This document shows positions 18,618 to 28,502 of a DNA stretch of 64,000 bases, piece after piece. Position 1 is the first letter of the stretch. Each line of letters begins with the position of its first letter. Source of the stretch: Myroides phaeus (GTDB lineage: Bacteria; Bacteroidota; Bacteroidia; Flavobacteriales; Flavobacteriaceae); assembly GCF_900099675.1 (NCBI RefSeq), contig NZ_FNDQ01000004.1, positions 117,415 through 181,414 of the forward strand. Reading direction: 5' to 3'. Position numbers and translations under genes: made by a program. The notes beneath the pieces were generated by a model that did not search any database, was not told the origin of the DNA, and saw nothing but the letters and a program-made list of their open reading frames with translations.

Positions 18618-18962
18618 TTAAGCTTGTTTAAATATTACTTTTGATATAAATAAGTCATTTCCTTGTACAATATTTGACGAAGGTTGTCCACAAGGGCATA
18701 CGAACTTGTGAAACTCGACTTTAAAATCCTTATTGCAGGAATCACAATGAGCAATGATATCTTGTACTACTACATCCAATTCCATATCCTTATACGTTTC
18801 GTTATCTGCTATAAAAGCATCAAAAGCATTCTGAATAAGAACAGGCTGTACATTTGACAATAAACCCGCTGTAATTTCTATTTTGACGATATCTTCACTT
18901 TTCGCTTGATAATGCTCTTCAAGTGTTGAAAAAATATCTTTTACGATTGTTAATTCGTGCAT
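18618..18962 (-). CDS. hypA: Nickel chaperone HypA
   Basis: A 114-residue protein with the invariant N-terminal nickel site MHELTI (His2, Glu3) and a C-terminal zinc site with Cys73 and Cys76 (CDSC) and Cys89 and Cys91. The second knuckle reads CPCG, a CxC, where most HypA have CxxC, so one residue is missing. The rest of the domain is normal. It is the first gene of the operon, 11 bp before hypB, and has a 5' leader of about 270 nt if transcription starts at the -7 box at 19239. HypA passes Ni to its partner enzyme with HypB. Confidence 0.92.
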   Translation of the reverse strand: MHELTIVKDIFSTLEEHYQAKSEDIVKIEITAGLLSNVQPVLIQNAFDAFIADNETYKDMELDVVVQDIIAHCDSCNKDFKVEFHKFVCPCGQPSSNIVQGNDLFISKVIFKQA

Positions 18963-19022
18963 AACTTCAATACGTCTTTTAATTACAATAAAATATGAGT
19001 CAATCTATTCATCGCAAAATCC

Positions 19023-19065
19023 AGGCCTTTTTTAATTGCAAAATCATATTTTGCATAAAAAGCCT
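19023..19065 (-). other. Long hairpin in the hypA 5' leader
   Basis: Inner stem TGCAAAAT / ATTTTGCA around CAT, extended by AGGC-TTTTT / AAAAAGCCT to about 43 nt. It starts about 60 bp before the hypA ATG and is not followed by a U run on the minus strand, so it is not a simple terminator. Possibly a leader structure of the operon mRNA. I do not recognise a known nickel riboswitch. Confidence 0.4.
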
Positions 19066-19238
19066 TATTTTTTGTCCAATAAATAGAATATATATAGTAG
19101 CTATAAAATGTCAGAAATGGCACTTACACTTTTCTTTACTAAAATGTGCCCAATAGCTAATGAATGTTTTAATCCTTTTCCTCTGTTAAGTCTAACTGAA
19201 GGCTTAATAATAATCACACTTTCGTTATTAAAACAGGA

Positions 19239-19246
19239 CAAAATTA
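19239..19246 (-). promoter_or_regulatory. -7 element upstream of hypA
   Basis: Minus strand TAATTTTG, matching TAnnTTTG, with TTTG 17 bp upstream as a -33 element. It lies 21 bp downstream of the conserved 35-bp element. Confidence 0.55.
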
Positions 19247-19267
19247 CGAGGTATCTCAAGGCACAAA

Positions 19268-19302
19268 TAGCACAAATCTTGACTATTCTACCATAAAATA
19301 GG
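19268..19302 (-). promoter_or_regulatory. Conserved 35-bp element, copy 2 (nickel-import operon)
   Basis: Differs from the copy at 10767-10801 at one position only. The plus-strand core is CTATTCTACCATAAAATAG (19282-19300), a dyad with seven of nine pairs matching. Distance to the -7 box is 21 bp, against 24 bp in the urease copy. A half-like match, CCATAAAATAG, also lies at 19620-19630. A shared regulator of urease and nickel import is inferred. Confidence 0.7.
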
Positions 19303-19852
19303 GGTTCACAAAACTTTATGATTTCTATCTTCTTTTTTCATTACTTAAATATTTTCTTATATTTCTGAAAAATTGCATAACATCCACTAAAAAAATTAGA
19401 AAACAACCTAAAAATACAAGCCTAAATAAGAAAAAAAGTAACACACCTTATTTTTAATAGAAAAAACACAAAACAAATTCATTAGTATTCCCGCAAGAAA
19501 AAGAAGTTTAAAATAGTATTAAAAAAGTGCTTTAGCCCCCTTTTAAACCAAAAAAAATAGCACAAAAGAGGGATAATTTAGAGACCGTCACTTTATTTCA
19601 TTTCGATATTTATCACTTGCCATAAAATAGCCTTCTGCTAAAAATCAAATCATTTTTCCCAAAAATCAAAATGGCACTTTTCTTGAATAAAAAACACAAT
19701 TATTATGTATAGCATTAACACTTTCAAAGGTCAATCCCATCAATAAACAACTATCTTTGCCCTCGTTTAGTAGTTTTGGCACATCTGTTGTTTCTACACT
19801 AAATCTCAATTTGACTTATACGCATTAAAAAATAGGAAGATATATTCAATTA
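19303..19852. other. Noncoding region between hypA and the MFS gene
   Basis: AT-rich with no supported gene. It holds the partial regulatory match CCATAAAATAG at 19620-19630 and two TAnnTTTG-like boxes on the plus strand (TATCTTTG near 19752-19759 and TAGTTTTG near 19771-19778) that could start the MFS transcript. Neither box has a clear -33 partner. Confidence 0.4.
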
Positions 19853-21097
19853 ATGCCCAATACATTATATATGACAGAACCACAAAATAACGCTTTTACC
19901 AGCTATCAGAAATTCGCCATTTTTATACTTGCCATTACGCAGTTTACCGTAATCCTTGACTTTATGGTAATGGCTCCTTTAGGTGATTTGCTGTTAAAGA
20001 GTTTAGATATGAACACCAAAGACTTTAGTATTGCCGTATCTGCCTACGCCTTTAGTGCGGGTATAGCGGGATTACTAACGGCGGGCTTTGCAGACCGATT
20101 TGACCGCAAAAAGCTACTGCTGTTTTTTTACGTTGGGTTTATCATAGGAACCCTTTTTTGTGCCCTTGCTAATTCATACACTACGTTAGTACTGGCGCGT
20201 ATAGTAACCGGATTATTTGGTGGAGTAATAGGCTCAATCTCTATGGCTATTATCACCGATTTGTTTAGCTTACAACAAAGAGGTCGCGTTATGGGCTACG
20301 TACAAATGGGCTTTGGAGCAAGTCAGGTATTAGGTATTCCGATTGGCTTGTATATTGCCAACAAATGGTATTGGGAAGCGCCGTTTTTTATGATTGTCGG
20401 TTTGTCTATCCTTATTGCCTTTGCCATTGCTATTTACTTTAAACCGGTAACCGAGCACTTAAAATTACAACAAAACAAGAAAGTGGTTGCCCACCTTTGG
20501 CATACCTTAAAACACAAAGATTACCGCATCGGCTTTTTGTCAATCTGTTTCTTATCAGTAGGGGGATTTATGCTAATGCCGTTTGGAACCATATTCGCAG
20601 TAAACAACTTAGGCGTACACCCAGACCAGTTGCCTATCTTATTTATGATATCAGGGATAAGCTCACTTGCCTTAATGCCATTCATCGGTAAACTAAGTGA
20701 CCGTATGGACAAATACCGCTTGTTTACCCTTGCCAGTATTTGGTTAATGACCGTATCTGTTGTGTATACCAACCTATTTCAAATCCCGTTTTGGTTAGTC
20801 GTAACCACTAATATCTTAATGATGATCGGAATTATGAGTCGAATGGTACCCGCAACAGCTTTGAGCAGTGCCATTCCATACTCTAAAGACAGAGGGGCTT
20901 ATATGAGTATTTCCTCGTCTATACAACAAATATCAGGAGGTATCGCAGCCACAATATCCGGATTAATCGTCTATCAAGAATCTGCTACCAGTCCGTTAAT
21001 CAATTACGATAAAGTAGCATATATGGTGATTATTGTGTCTTGTATCAGTATTTTCTTAATGGGGCGCATCAACCGTTTGGTTCAACAAAATAGATAG
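19853..21097 (+). CDS. MFS transporter, drug-efflux type
   Basis: A 414-residue inner-membrane transporter with 12 predicted helices. The helix 2-3 loop reads GLLTAGFADRFDRKKLLLFFY, the MFS motif GxLxDRxGRKxxL, and TGLFGGVIGSISMAIITDLF fits helices 4 and 5. The family is close to the AraJ/Bcr-like exporters; the substrate is not known. A second start six codons in (MTEPQNN) is also possible. It faces away from the nickel operon across an 890-bp gap and ends at a clear terminator, so it is a single-gene unit. A link to metals is only by neighbourhood. Confidence 0.85.
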   Translation: MPNTLYMTEPQNNAFTSYQKFAIFILAITQFTVILDFMVMAPLGDLLLKSLDMNTKDFSIAVSAYAFSAGIAGLLTAGFADRFDRKKLLLFFYVGFIIGTLFCALANSYTTLVLARIVTGLFGGVIGSISMAIITDLFSLQQRGRVMGYVQMGFGASQVLGIPIGLYIANKWYWEAPFFMIVGLSILIAFAIAIYFKPVTEHLKLQQNKKVVAHLWHTLKHKDYRIGFLSICFLSVGGFMLMPFGTIFAVNNLGVHPDQLPILFMISGISSLALMPFIGKLSDRMDKYRLFTLASIWLMTVSVVYTNLFQIPFWLVVTTNILMMIGIMSRMVPATALSSAIPYSKDRGAYMSISSSIQQISGGIAATISGLIVYQESATSPLINYDKVAYMVIIVSCISIFLMGRINRLVQQNR

Positions 21098-21198
21098 TGT
21101 GGTTTTGTGTATTTTACAGAAAATGGTGTAAATTTGCAAGACAAAAGTGCCCCTTTATACATTCTGCTATAAAGCAGCACTATAAAATAAGATATTGA

Positions 21199-21224
21199 CC
21201 TCAGAATTCGTTCTGAGGTTTTTT
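21199..21224 (+). terminator. Terminator of the MFS gene
   Basis: Stem CCTCAGAA / TTCTGAGG with a TTCG tetraloop followed by six T residues, 101 bp after the stop codon. Confidence 0.9.
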
Positions 21225-21311
21225 ATTTATATACCTTCCTTTACTCACCCTCTCAATTAAATATCATAAACATAATTTGATTACTATTTTTATACATACA
21301 GCACAAAAAGA

Positions 21312-21349
21312 AAAACTCCCTTGTTAATCAAATTAAACAAGGGAGTTTT
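21312..21349 (-). terminator. Terminator of the secreted-protein gene
   Basis: Stem AAAACTCCCTTGTT / AACAAGGGAGTTTT with a 10-nt loop. It lies 21 bp past the stop of the minus-strand gene at 21371-22396 and has U-rich flanks in both directions. Confidence 0.85.
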
Positions 21350-21370
21350 GAATTATATATAAAAAGCAAT

Positions 21371-22396
21371 TTACTCTTTTACAAGCTGACCTTTCTCATC
21401 GTATTCCTCTACACCTACTATCTTTTTTTCATCAAACGGATAAACACTAAACGGCAGTAAATCAGCAAAGCTTTCAATTGCATTTAAGTCTTTCGCAATC
21501 ACATCAAACTTGCTTATAACAGCACTTAGCAACTGCCCAAGGGAACCATCAAACACAACCGGAAACTGCAAAAATATAGGCGTTAAAAACTGATTAGCAA
21601 ACTGATCCATATTTGAATCAAACGGCAAACGCTTAAAACTAAACTCCTGTTCTACCTCCTTTGCATCTTTGTAATACACAGTCATTGACAACGGAGAACC
21701 CTTTTTAACCACTTCAATAAACGGTTTAGCCGTAAACAAGTGTTGCCCCTTGATGAAATAATCAGCCACAAGCTTATTACCAGCCTTTTTAACCACTATT
21801 AAACTCTCACCGCTCATATCCTTAATTAACAGTTGATCGTCCGTTAATTCAAACGAAATACGGTTAAAATAATGCATCTCAAACAGATCTATGAACAGGC
21901 TCTTCTCTTCAAAGTCTTCATAATTGACAATTCCCACAGCATTCCCCTCTTCAACTTCCTTATACACTCGCCCACTCTTAACTTTTCCTCCTTCATACAC
22001 CGTTTCTAAATCGTACATAAACGGAGCAGCAAACTGATCTCTTGCCAAGTAATCGTAAGAATACTGTGCTTTTCGCTCACCCTGTTCATAATAGTTAATC
22101 AAGTTAATCTCAGACAGTATTCTACCCTCTTTGAAATACCCCTCAAACGGTTTACCCTCTTTATAAACCCCTTTATACATCTTTTGAGGCTTACCATCAA
22201 TCATAAAACCATTGTCTTCCACTTCAACCACCCTTCCTTTTTCATCCTTCAAAATACGCTTGTACAATCGCTTGTCATCTTCGTCATAAAACACCTTTTC
22301 TTCTTTCATATCACTCCTTTTTTCTTGAGCAAAAACAGTCCCAAAAGGCAGACAACACAGTGTCCCTAATACTATAATTCCTCTGATACTCTTCAT
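21371..22396 (-). CDS. Secreted protein with MORN-like repeats, function unknown
   Basis: A 341-residue protein with a signal peptide at residues 1-23 (cut after VFAQ). The region 30-135 has short YKEGKPFEGYFKEGR and YEGGKVKSGRVYKE-like units that resemble the MORN-variant repeats of envelope proteins in this phylum. The second half has no motif I recognise and ends with EEYDEKGQLVKE, again repeat-like. It is a single gene between terminators and precedes the CRISPR locus. It shares its general style with the MORN protein at 37583-38311 but is not a close copy. Confidence 0.6.
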   Translation of the reverse strand: MKSIRGIIVLGTLCCLPFGTVFAQEKRSDMKEEKVFYDEDDKRLYKRILKDEKGRVVEVEDNGFMIDGKPQKMYKGVYKEGKPFEGYFKEGRILSEINLINYYEQGERKAQYSYDYLARDQFAAPFMYDLETVYEGGKVKSGRVYKEVEEGNAVGIVNYEDFEEKSLFIDLFEMHYFNRISFELTDDQLLIKDMSGESLIVVKKAGNKLVADYFIKGQHLFTAKPFIEVVKKGSPLSMTVYYKDAKEVEQEFSFKRLPFDSNMDQFANQFLTPIFLQFPVVFDGSLGQLLSAVISKFDVIAKDLNAIESFADLLPFSVYPFDEKKIVGVEEYDEKGQLVKE

Positions 22397-22653
22397 AATT
22401 CACTCAATTTAGTTTGGTTTAATTTGTTTCTACACTTATCGTTAGTAAGCTGAAAGAGAACACAATATAGAAAAATAATTACTGGGATGTTAAAATATCT
22501 TTACAAATGGCGAAATAATTATTACGCCTATAATCAAGGTTAGCTGTTTGTCTATCAATTGTAAACTCCACTAAATGTGTAACCTACAAGTATAATATCA
22601 GTCATCTTACAACCCCACATTTATAAAGTTTACCCTATTGATAGATTACAAAA
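22397..22653. other. Noncoding region upstream of the secreted-protein gene
   Basis: AT-rich, no reading frame supported. It should contain the promoter of the minus-strand gene at 21371-22396, but I see no strong TAnnTTTG with a matching -33 element. Confidence 0.35.
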
Positions 22654-22685
22654 AATCCCCATACTTCAAGTGAAGTATGGGGATT
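22654..22685 (-). terminator. Strong hairpin terminator beyond the tracrRNA
   Basis: Perfect 15-bp stem AATCCCCATACTTCA / TGAAGTATGGGGATT with a 2-nt centre. On the minus strand it is followed by a run of six U. It lies about 55 nt past the tracrRNA 3' end, so it may catch read-through or end a longer tracr transcript. Confidence 0.7.
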
Positions 22686-22738
22686 CTCTTATGTTTTAAA
22701 GGCAATGCCTATTTATGTTGATCTATTAAATTGAGGAT

Positions 22739-22822
22739 AAAAAAAATGCCCCGTTATAGTCGAGGCAAACTAAATGTTTTCACAACGGAATAATCCTTAT
22801 TGTGAATTGCTTTCATTATTGT
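22739..22822 (-). ncRNA. tracrRNA of the type II-C CRISPR system
   Basis: The complement at 22800-22814 reads TTGTGAATTGCTTTC, identical to the first part of the CRISPR repeat in crRNA orientation. After a 2-nt bulge, ATTATTGTA also matches, so the minus-strand RNA has an anti-repeat of about 24 bp. Downstream come a GGATTATTCC nexus-like stem, a linker, and a terminator stem GCCTCG / CGGGGC with eight U (ending near 22739). This layout is typical of Bacteroidota II-C tracrRNAs. The 5' end is inferred from the -7 element at 22827-22834. The RNA pairs with crRNA and binds Cas9. Confidence 0.88.
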
Positions 22823-22826
22823 AAAA

Positions 22827-22834
22827 CAAATATA
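22827..22834 (-). promoter_or_regulatory. -7 element of the tracrRNA gene
   Basis: Minus strand TATATTTG, a perfect TAnnTTTG, just upstream of the anti-repeat. The expected start near 22820 gives a tracrRNA of about 82 nt. A TTG at the normal -33 distance is not evident. Confidence 0.55.
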
Positions 22835-22928
22835 TGTGAATTTATTGATACTAAAAAATATAATTATCAAATATTTTATCGTAATATTATAAAACATTCA
22901 CACCTTTTACTGACAAAAAATAACAATC

Positions 22929-25900
22929 ATGAAGAAAATATTAGGTTTAGACTTAGGAACAACATCTATTGGATGGGCTTACGTTCATGAAGCTGAAAAT
23001 GAAAACGAAGTATCTACTATAGAAAAAATAGGCGTACGTGTAAACCCACTTACTGTTGATGAACAAATAAACTTTGAAAAAGGGAAGCCTATTACAACAA
23101 ACGCTACGAGAACCTTATCTCGATCTGCTCGTCGTAACTTACAGCGCTATAAACTTAGACGTGAGCATCTTATCAGTATTCTAAAAGAAAACAATTGGAT
23201 TAAAGACAATACTCTTTTAGCTGAAAACGGCAATCAATCAACTTTTGAAACATTCCTTTTAAGAGATAAAGCAGCTACGCAACAAATCAGCTTAGAAGAA
23301 TTATCTCGCGTGTTATTAATGATTAACAAAAAAAGAGGTTATAAAAGTAGCCGTAAAGTTAACAACACTGAAGAAGGACAATTGATTGATGGTATGGCAA
23401 TTGCTAAAAGGTTATATCACGAACAACTAACACCAGGTCAATTATCATTACAGTTAATTAAACAAGGCACTAAGAAATTACCTGATTATTATCGTTCCGA
23501 CTTAAACCAAGAACTTGACTTAATTTGGTCGTTTCAACAAAAATTCTATCCGGAAGTATTTACTCCTGTATTTAAAGAATTACTAAAAGGTAAAGGTCTT
23601 AGAGCAACTTCTACTCAATTCTGGACAAGTTACAGCTTTAACACGGCTGATAATAAAGGTACAAGGGACGAGAAAAGACTACAGAGCTACCAATGGCGCG
23701 CTGATGCCTTGACTAAACAATTAGACAAAGAAATCGTTGCTTTTGTGATTGCCGAAATAAACGGTCAAATACATAACTCATCTGGCTATTTAGGTGCTAT
23801 TAGCGACAGAAGTAAGGAACTTTACTTTAATCAATGGACAGTAGGACAATATCTTTACAAACAATTAATTGACAATCCACATACGCGTCTAAAAAACCAA
23901 GTCTTTTACAGACAAGATTACTTAGATGAATTTGAAAAAATATGGGATACACAATCTAAATTTTATCCAAAAGAACTTACACCTATTTTAAAAGAGGAAA
24001 TAAGAGATACTATAATTTTCTATCAGCGCAAATTAAAGTCACAAAAAGGACTTATTAGTTTCTGTGAATTTGAACAAGAACAGAAAGTTATTAATGGTAA
24101 AACAAAAACAATAGGACAACGCGTTACGCCTAAATCTTCTCCTCTATTTCAAGAGTTTAAGATTTGGCAACAACTACATAATGTTACTTTAAGAAATAAA
24201 GAAACTAATGAAATAATAAATTTAGCAGCTGAACAAAAAGAACATTTATTTGAAGAATTAAACTTAAAAGGCAAATTATCAAATGCCCAAGTTCTTAAAC
24301 TAATTGAATACAAACCTAAAAAGTGGGAGCTAAATTATTCAGAATTAGAAGGAAACAATACTAACAAAGCATTATATAACGCTTACTTAGATATTATTGA
24401 CATTGCTGGTTATGATATCCGCAATGAATTAAAAATAAAACTGAACAAAGACGATATTGAATTAAGTGATTTAGATGTAAACGCATCTGAAATCAAAGAA
24501 ATGATATTCTCTATTTTTAAACATTTAGGAATCAATACAGAGATCTTAGAGTTTGATGCTACTTTAGAAGGTAAAGCTTTTGAAAAACAAGCTTCTTACC
24601 AATTATGGCATTTGTTGTATTCATATGAAGAGGATAACTCACCAACAGGACTTGATAGACTATATGATTTACTACAAAAGAAATTTAACTTCACACTTGA
24701 ACAAGCAAAGTGTGTAGGTAATGTATTATTTCAAGATGACTATGGAAGCTTATCTTCAAAAGCTATAAGAAAAATCTTTCCTTTTATCAAAGAAAACAAT
24801 TACAGTTCTGCTTGTGAATATGCTGGATATAACCACTCTAAACATTCTCTTACAAAAGAAGAAAATGAAAAGAGAGAACTAAAAAGTCGCTTAACTATCT
24901 TAACTAAAAATAGTTTAAGAAATCCTGTTGTTGAAAAGATTTTAAATCAAATGATTAATGTAATCAACACATTAATTGATGGAGAAAATGAGAAATTAGT
25001 TGCTCAAGGAAAAGAACCTAATTTTCAATTTGATGAAATCCGTATTGAGTTAGCACGTGAACTTAAGAAAAATGCTAAGGAACGTGAAGAACTAACAAAA
25101 TCAATGACACAAGGAAAAACAGACCACGAGAAATTTATCAAAATACTACAAAAAGAAGATGGCATAAAGAACCCTACTCGAAATGATATTATAAGATTCA
25201 AATTATATAATGAACTTAAAAACAATGGTTATAAAGACTTATATACAAATGAATATATCAAGAGACAAGACATCTTTACTAAAGAGTATGATATAGAGCA
25301 CATTATTCCACAATCTAAATTATTTGATGATAGTTTTTCAAATAAAACATTAGTGCGTCGTAATGTAAACCTTAAGAAAGGAAATCAGACTGCTTATGAC
25401 TTTATTCTTTCGGAATATGGCCAAGAAAAAGCAAATGAATTTGAAACAAGAGTCACAGATTTATTCAGTTTAGGACAAACAGAAGGTATCTCTAAAGCAA
25501 AACACAAGAAGTTATTAATGCGTGAAAATGAAATTGGAGAAGGTTTCATTGAAAGAGATTTACGAGAAACACAATACATTGCTAAAAAAGCAAAGTCGAT
25601 GTTATTTGAGATCACGCGTTTTGTTGTTTCTACTTCTGGAAAAATTACTGATCGTTTACGTGATGATTGGGGGCTTATCAATGTTATGAAAGAACTTAAT
25701 CTTCAAAAATATAGAGATGCAGGACTGACAGAATTCATTGAAATGAAAGATGGTAATAAAAAAGAAGTTATAACTGATTGGACTAAACGTAATGACCACC
25801 GTCATCACGCTATGGATGCCTTAACTGTTGCTTTTACTAAACACAATCATATTCAATACCTAAATAATCTGAATGCGAGAAAAAATGAAAATGCTAAAAA

Positions 25901-27155
25901 ACATAGTACTATTATTGCTATCGAAACAAAAGAAACTCATATTGAAAAAGATAATTTAGGTAATAGAAAAAGAGTGTTTAACGAACCTATTCCTAATTTC
26001 AGAAACATTGCAAAAGCCCATTTAGAAAATGTCTTAATTTCTCATAAAGCTAAAAATAAAGTTGTTACTAAAAACATCAATAAAATAAGTGGACAAAAAG
26101 TAGGACAACAAACATTAACACCAAGAGGACAATTACACAAAGAAACAGTCTATGGCAAAATACGCCAATACGTATCCAAAGAAGAAAAGGTAGGTCCTAA
26201 ATTTACTGTTGACATAATTGAACAAGTTAGTAACCCAACATATCGCAACTTATTATTAAAGCGCTTAGAGGAAAACAATAATGATCCTAAAAAAGCATTT
26301 GGAGGAAAAAATGCATTAAACAAGACACCTATTTATATTAGTTTAGAAAAAGACACCAAAGTACCAGAAATAGTAAAATTAGTCTGGTTAGAAGATGATT
26401 ATACAATACGTAAAGAAGTTTCACCTGATCTAAAAATTGATAAAGTAATTGATGAAGGGGTGAAACGAATTTTACAACAAAGGTTAAAAGACTATGACAA
26501 CAATGCTAAAACAGCATTTTCTGACTTAGATAAAAACCCTATTTGGTTAAATGAAGAAAAGGGAATTGCAATCAAAAGGGTAACTATATCTGGTGTTAAA
26601 AATGCTTTACCATTGCACATTAAAAAAGACCATTTAGGACAACCTATTTTAGACAACAAAGGTCGTGAAATACCAGTTGATTTCATTAGTACAGGAAACA
26701 ACCATCACGTAGCAATCTATGAAGATGAAAACGGTAAACTACAAGAAAGTGTTGTTTCTCTTTTTGAAGCAGTAGAACGCGTAAATCAACAGTTGCCAAT
26801 TATAGATAAAACACTTAACCAACACTTAGGATGGAAGTTTTTGTTTACAATGAAACAAAATGAATTATTCTTGTTTCCAACAGATGATTTTAATCCCAAA
26901 GAAGTTGACTTATTTGATAAGAAAAACTATGCAGTTATAAGTAAACATCTATTTAGAGTACAAAAAATATCTACAAAAAACTATATGTTTACTCATCACT
27001 TAGAAACAAAAGCTATTGATGGTGAAACTTTAAAAAACAAAAAAACATTAGCTGAAAAAGTTTATTATTCAATAAGGACTCCTGAGAATTTAATAAACAT
27101 AATAAAAGTAAGAACCAATCATTTGGGAGAAATAGTACATATAGGCGAGTATTAA
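22929..27155 (+). CDS. cas9: Type II-C CRISPR endonuclease Cas9
   Basis: A 1408-residue Cas9. RuvC-I is LGLDLGTTSIGW with Asp8. The Arg-rich bridge helix TRTLSRSARRNLQRYKLRR follows at about residues 59-77. RuvC-II is RIELARELK with Glu707, the HNH nuclease is YDIEHIIPQ with His791 and the Asn of SNKTL, and RuvC-III is HHAMDALT with His960 and Asp963. All nuclease residues are present, so it should cut both strands. It is long for II-C but within the range of Bacteroidota enzymes. The ORF is 15 bp before cas1. It faces away from the divergent tracrRNA gene. PAM cannot be read from the sequence. Confidence 0.97.
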   Translation: MKKILGLDLGTTSIGWAYVHEAENENEVSTIEKIGVRVNPLTVDEQINFEKGKPITTNATRTLSRSARRNLQRYKLRREHLISILKENNWIKDNTLLAENGNQSTFETFLLRDKAATQQISLEELSRVLLMINKKRGYKSSRKVNNTEEGQLIDGMAIAKRLYHEQLTPGQLSLQLIKQGTKKLPDYYRSDLNQELDLIWSFQQKFYPEVFTPVFKELLKGKGLRATSTQFWTSYSFNTADNKGTRDEKRLQSYQWRADALTKQLDKEIVAFVIAEINGQIHNSSGYLGAISDRSKELYFNQWTVGQYLYKQLIDNPHTRLKNQVFYRQDYLDEFEKIWDTQSKFYPKELTPILKEEIRDTIIFYQRKLKSQKGLISFCEFEQEQKVINGKTKTIGQRVTPKSSPLFQEFKIWQQLHNVTLRNKETNEIINLAAEQKEHLFEELNLKGKLSNAQVLKLIEYKPKKWELNYSELEGNNTNKALYNAYLDIIDIAGYDIRNELKIKLNKDDIELSDLDVNASEIKEMIFSIFKHLGINTEILEFDATLEGKAFEKQASYQLWHLLYSYEEDNSPTGLDRLYDLLQKKFNFTLEQAKCVGNVLFQDDYGSLSSKAIRKIFPFIKENNYSSACEYAGYNHSKHSLTKEENEKRELKSRLTILTKNSLRNPVVEKILNQMINVINTLIDGENEKLVAQGKEPNFQFDEIRIELARELKKNAKEREELTKSMTQGKTDHEKFIKILQKEDGIKNPTRNDIIRFKLYNELKNNGYKDLYTNEYIKRQDIFTKEYDIEHIIPQSKLFDDSFSNKTLVRRNVNLKKGNQTAYDFILSEYGQEKANEFETRVTDLFSLGQTEGISKAKHKKLLMRENEIGEGFIERDLRETQYIAKKAKSMLFEITRFVVSTSGKITDRLRDDWGLINVMKELNLQKYRDAGLTEFIEMKDGNKKEVITDWTKRNDHRHHAMDALTVAFTKHNHIQYLNNLNARKNENAKKHSTIIAIETKETHIEKDNLGNRKRVFNEPIPNFRNIAKAHLENVLISHKAKNKVVTKNINKISGQKVGQQTLTPRGQLHKETVYGKIRQYVSKEEKVGPKFTVDIIEQVSNPTYRNLLLKRLEENNNDPKKAFGGKNALNKTPIYISLEKDTKVPEIVKLVWLEDDYTIRKEVSPDLKIDKVIDEGVKRILQQRLKDYDNNAKTAFSDLDKNPIWLNEEKGIAIKRVTISGVKNALPLHIKKDHLGQPILDNKGREIPVDFISTGNNHHVAIYEDENGKLQESVVSLFEAVERVNQQLPIIDKTLNQHLGWKFLFTMKQNELFLFPTDDFNPKEVDLFDKKNYAVISKHLFRVQKISTKNYMFTHHLETKAIDGETLKNKKTLAEKVYYSIRTPENLINIIKVRTNHLGEIVHIGEY

Positions 27156-27170
27156 CTAATTAGCATCATT

Positions 27171-28396
<1,226 letters not shown>

Positions 28397-28409
28397 TAGA
28401 AACAAAAAA

Positions 28410-28444
28410 CGGCTATAAAACATTAAGTTTATAGCCGTTTTTTT
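28410..28444 (+). terminator. Terminator of the cas operon
   Basis: Stem ACGGCTATAAA / TTTATAGCCGT with a following T run, starting 14 bp after the cas2 stop. It separates the cas operon from the array, so crRNA does not come from cas read-through. Confidence 0.9.
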
Positions 28445-28502
28445 GGTTTTTATTCATCCTATAATCTACCTCAATCCCTTGTTTTACAACGCTTTTCACG
28501 AG

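Noticed and set aside
19108..19296. 62-residue plus-strand frame upstream of the MFS gene
   Set aside because: No start signal; it lies across the conserved regulatory element and hypA leader.
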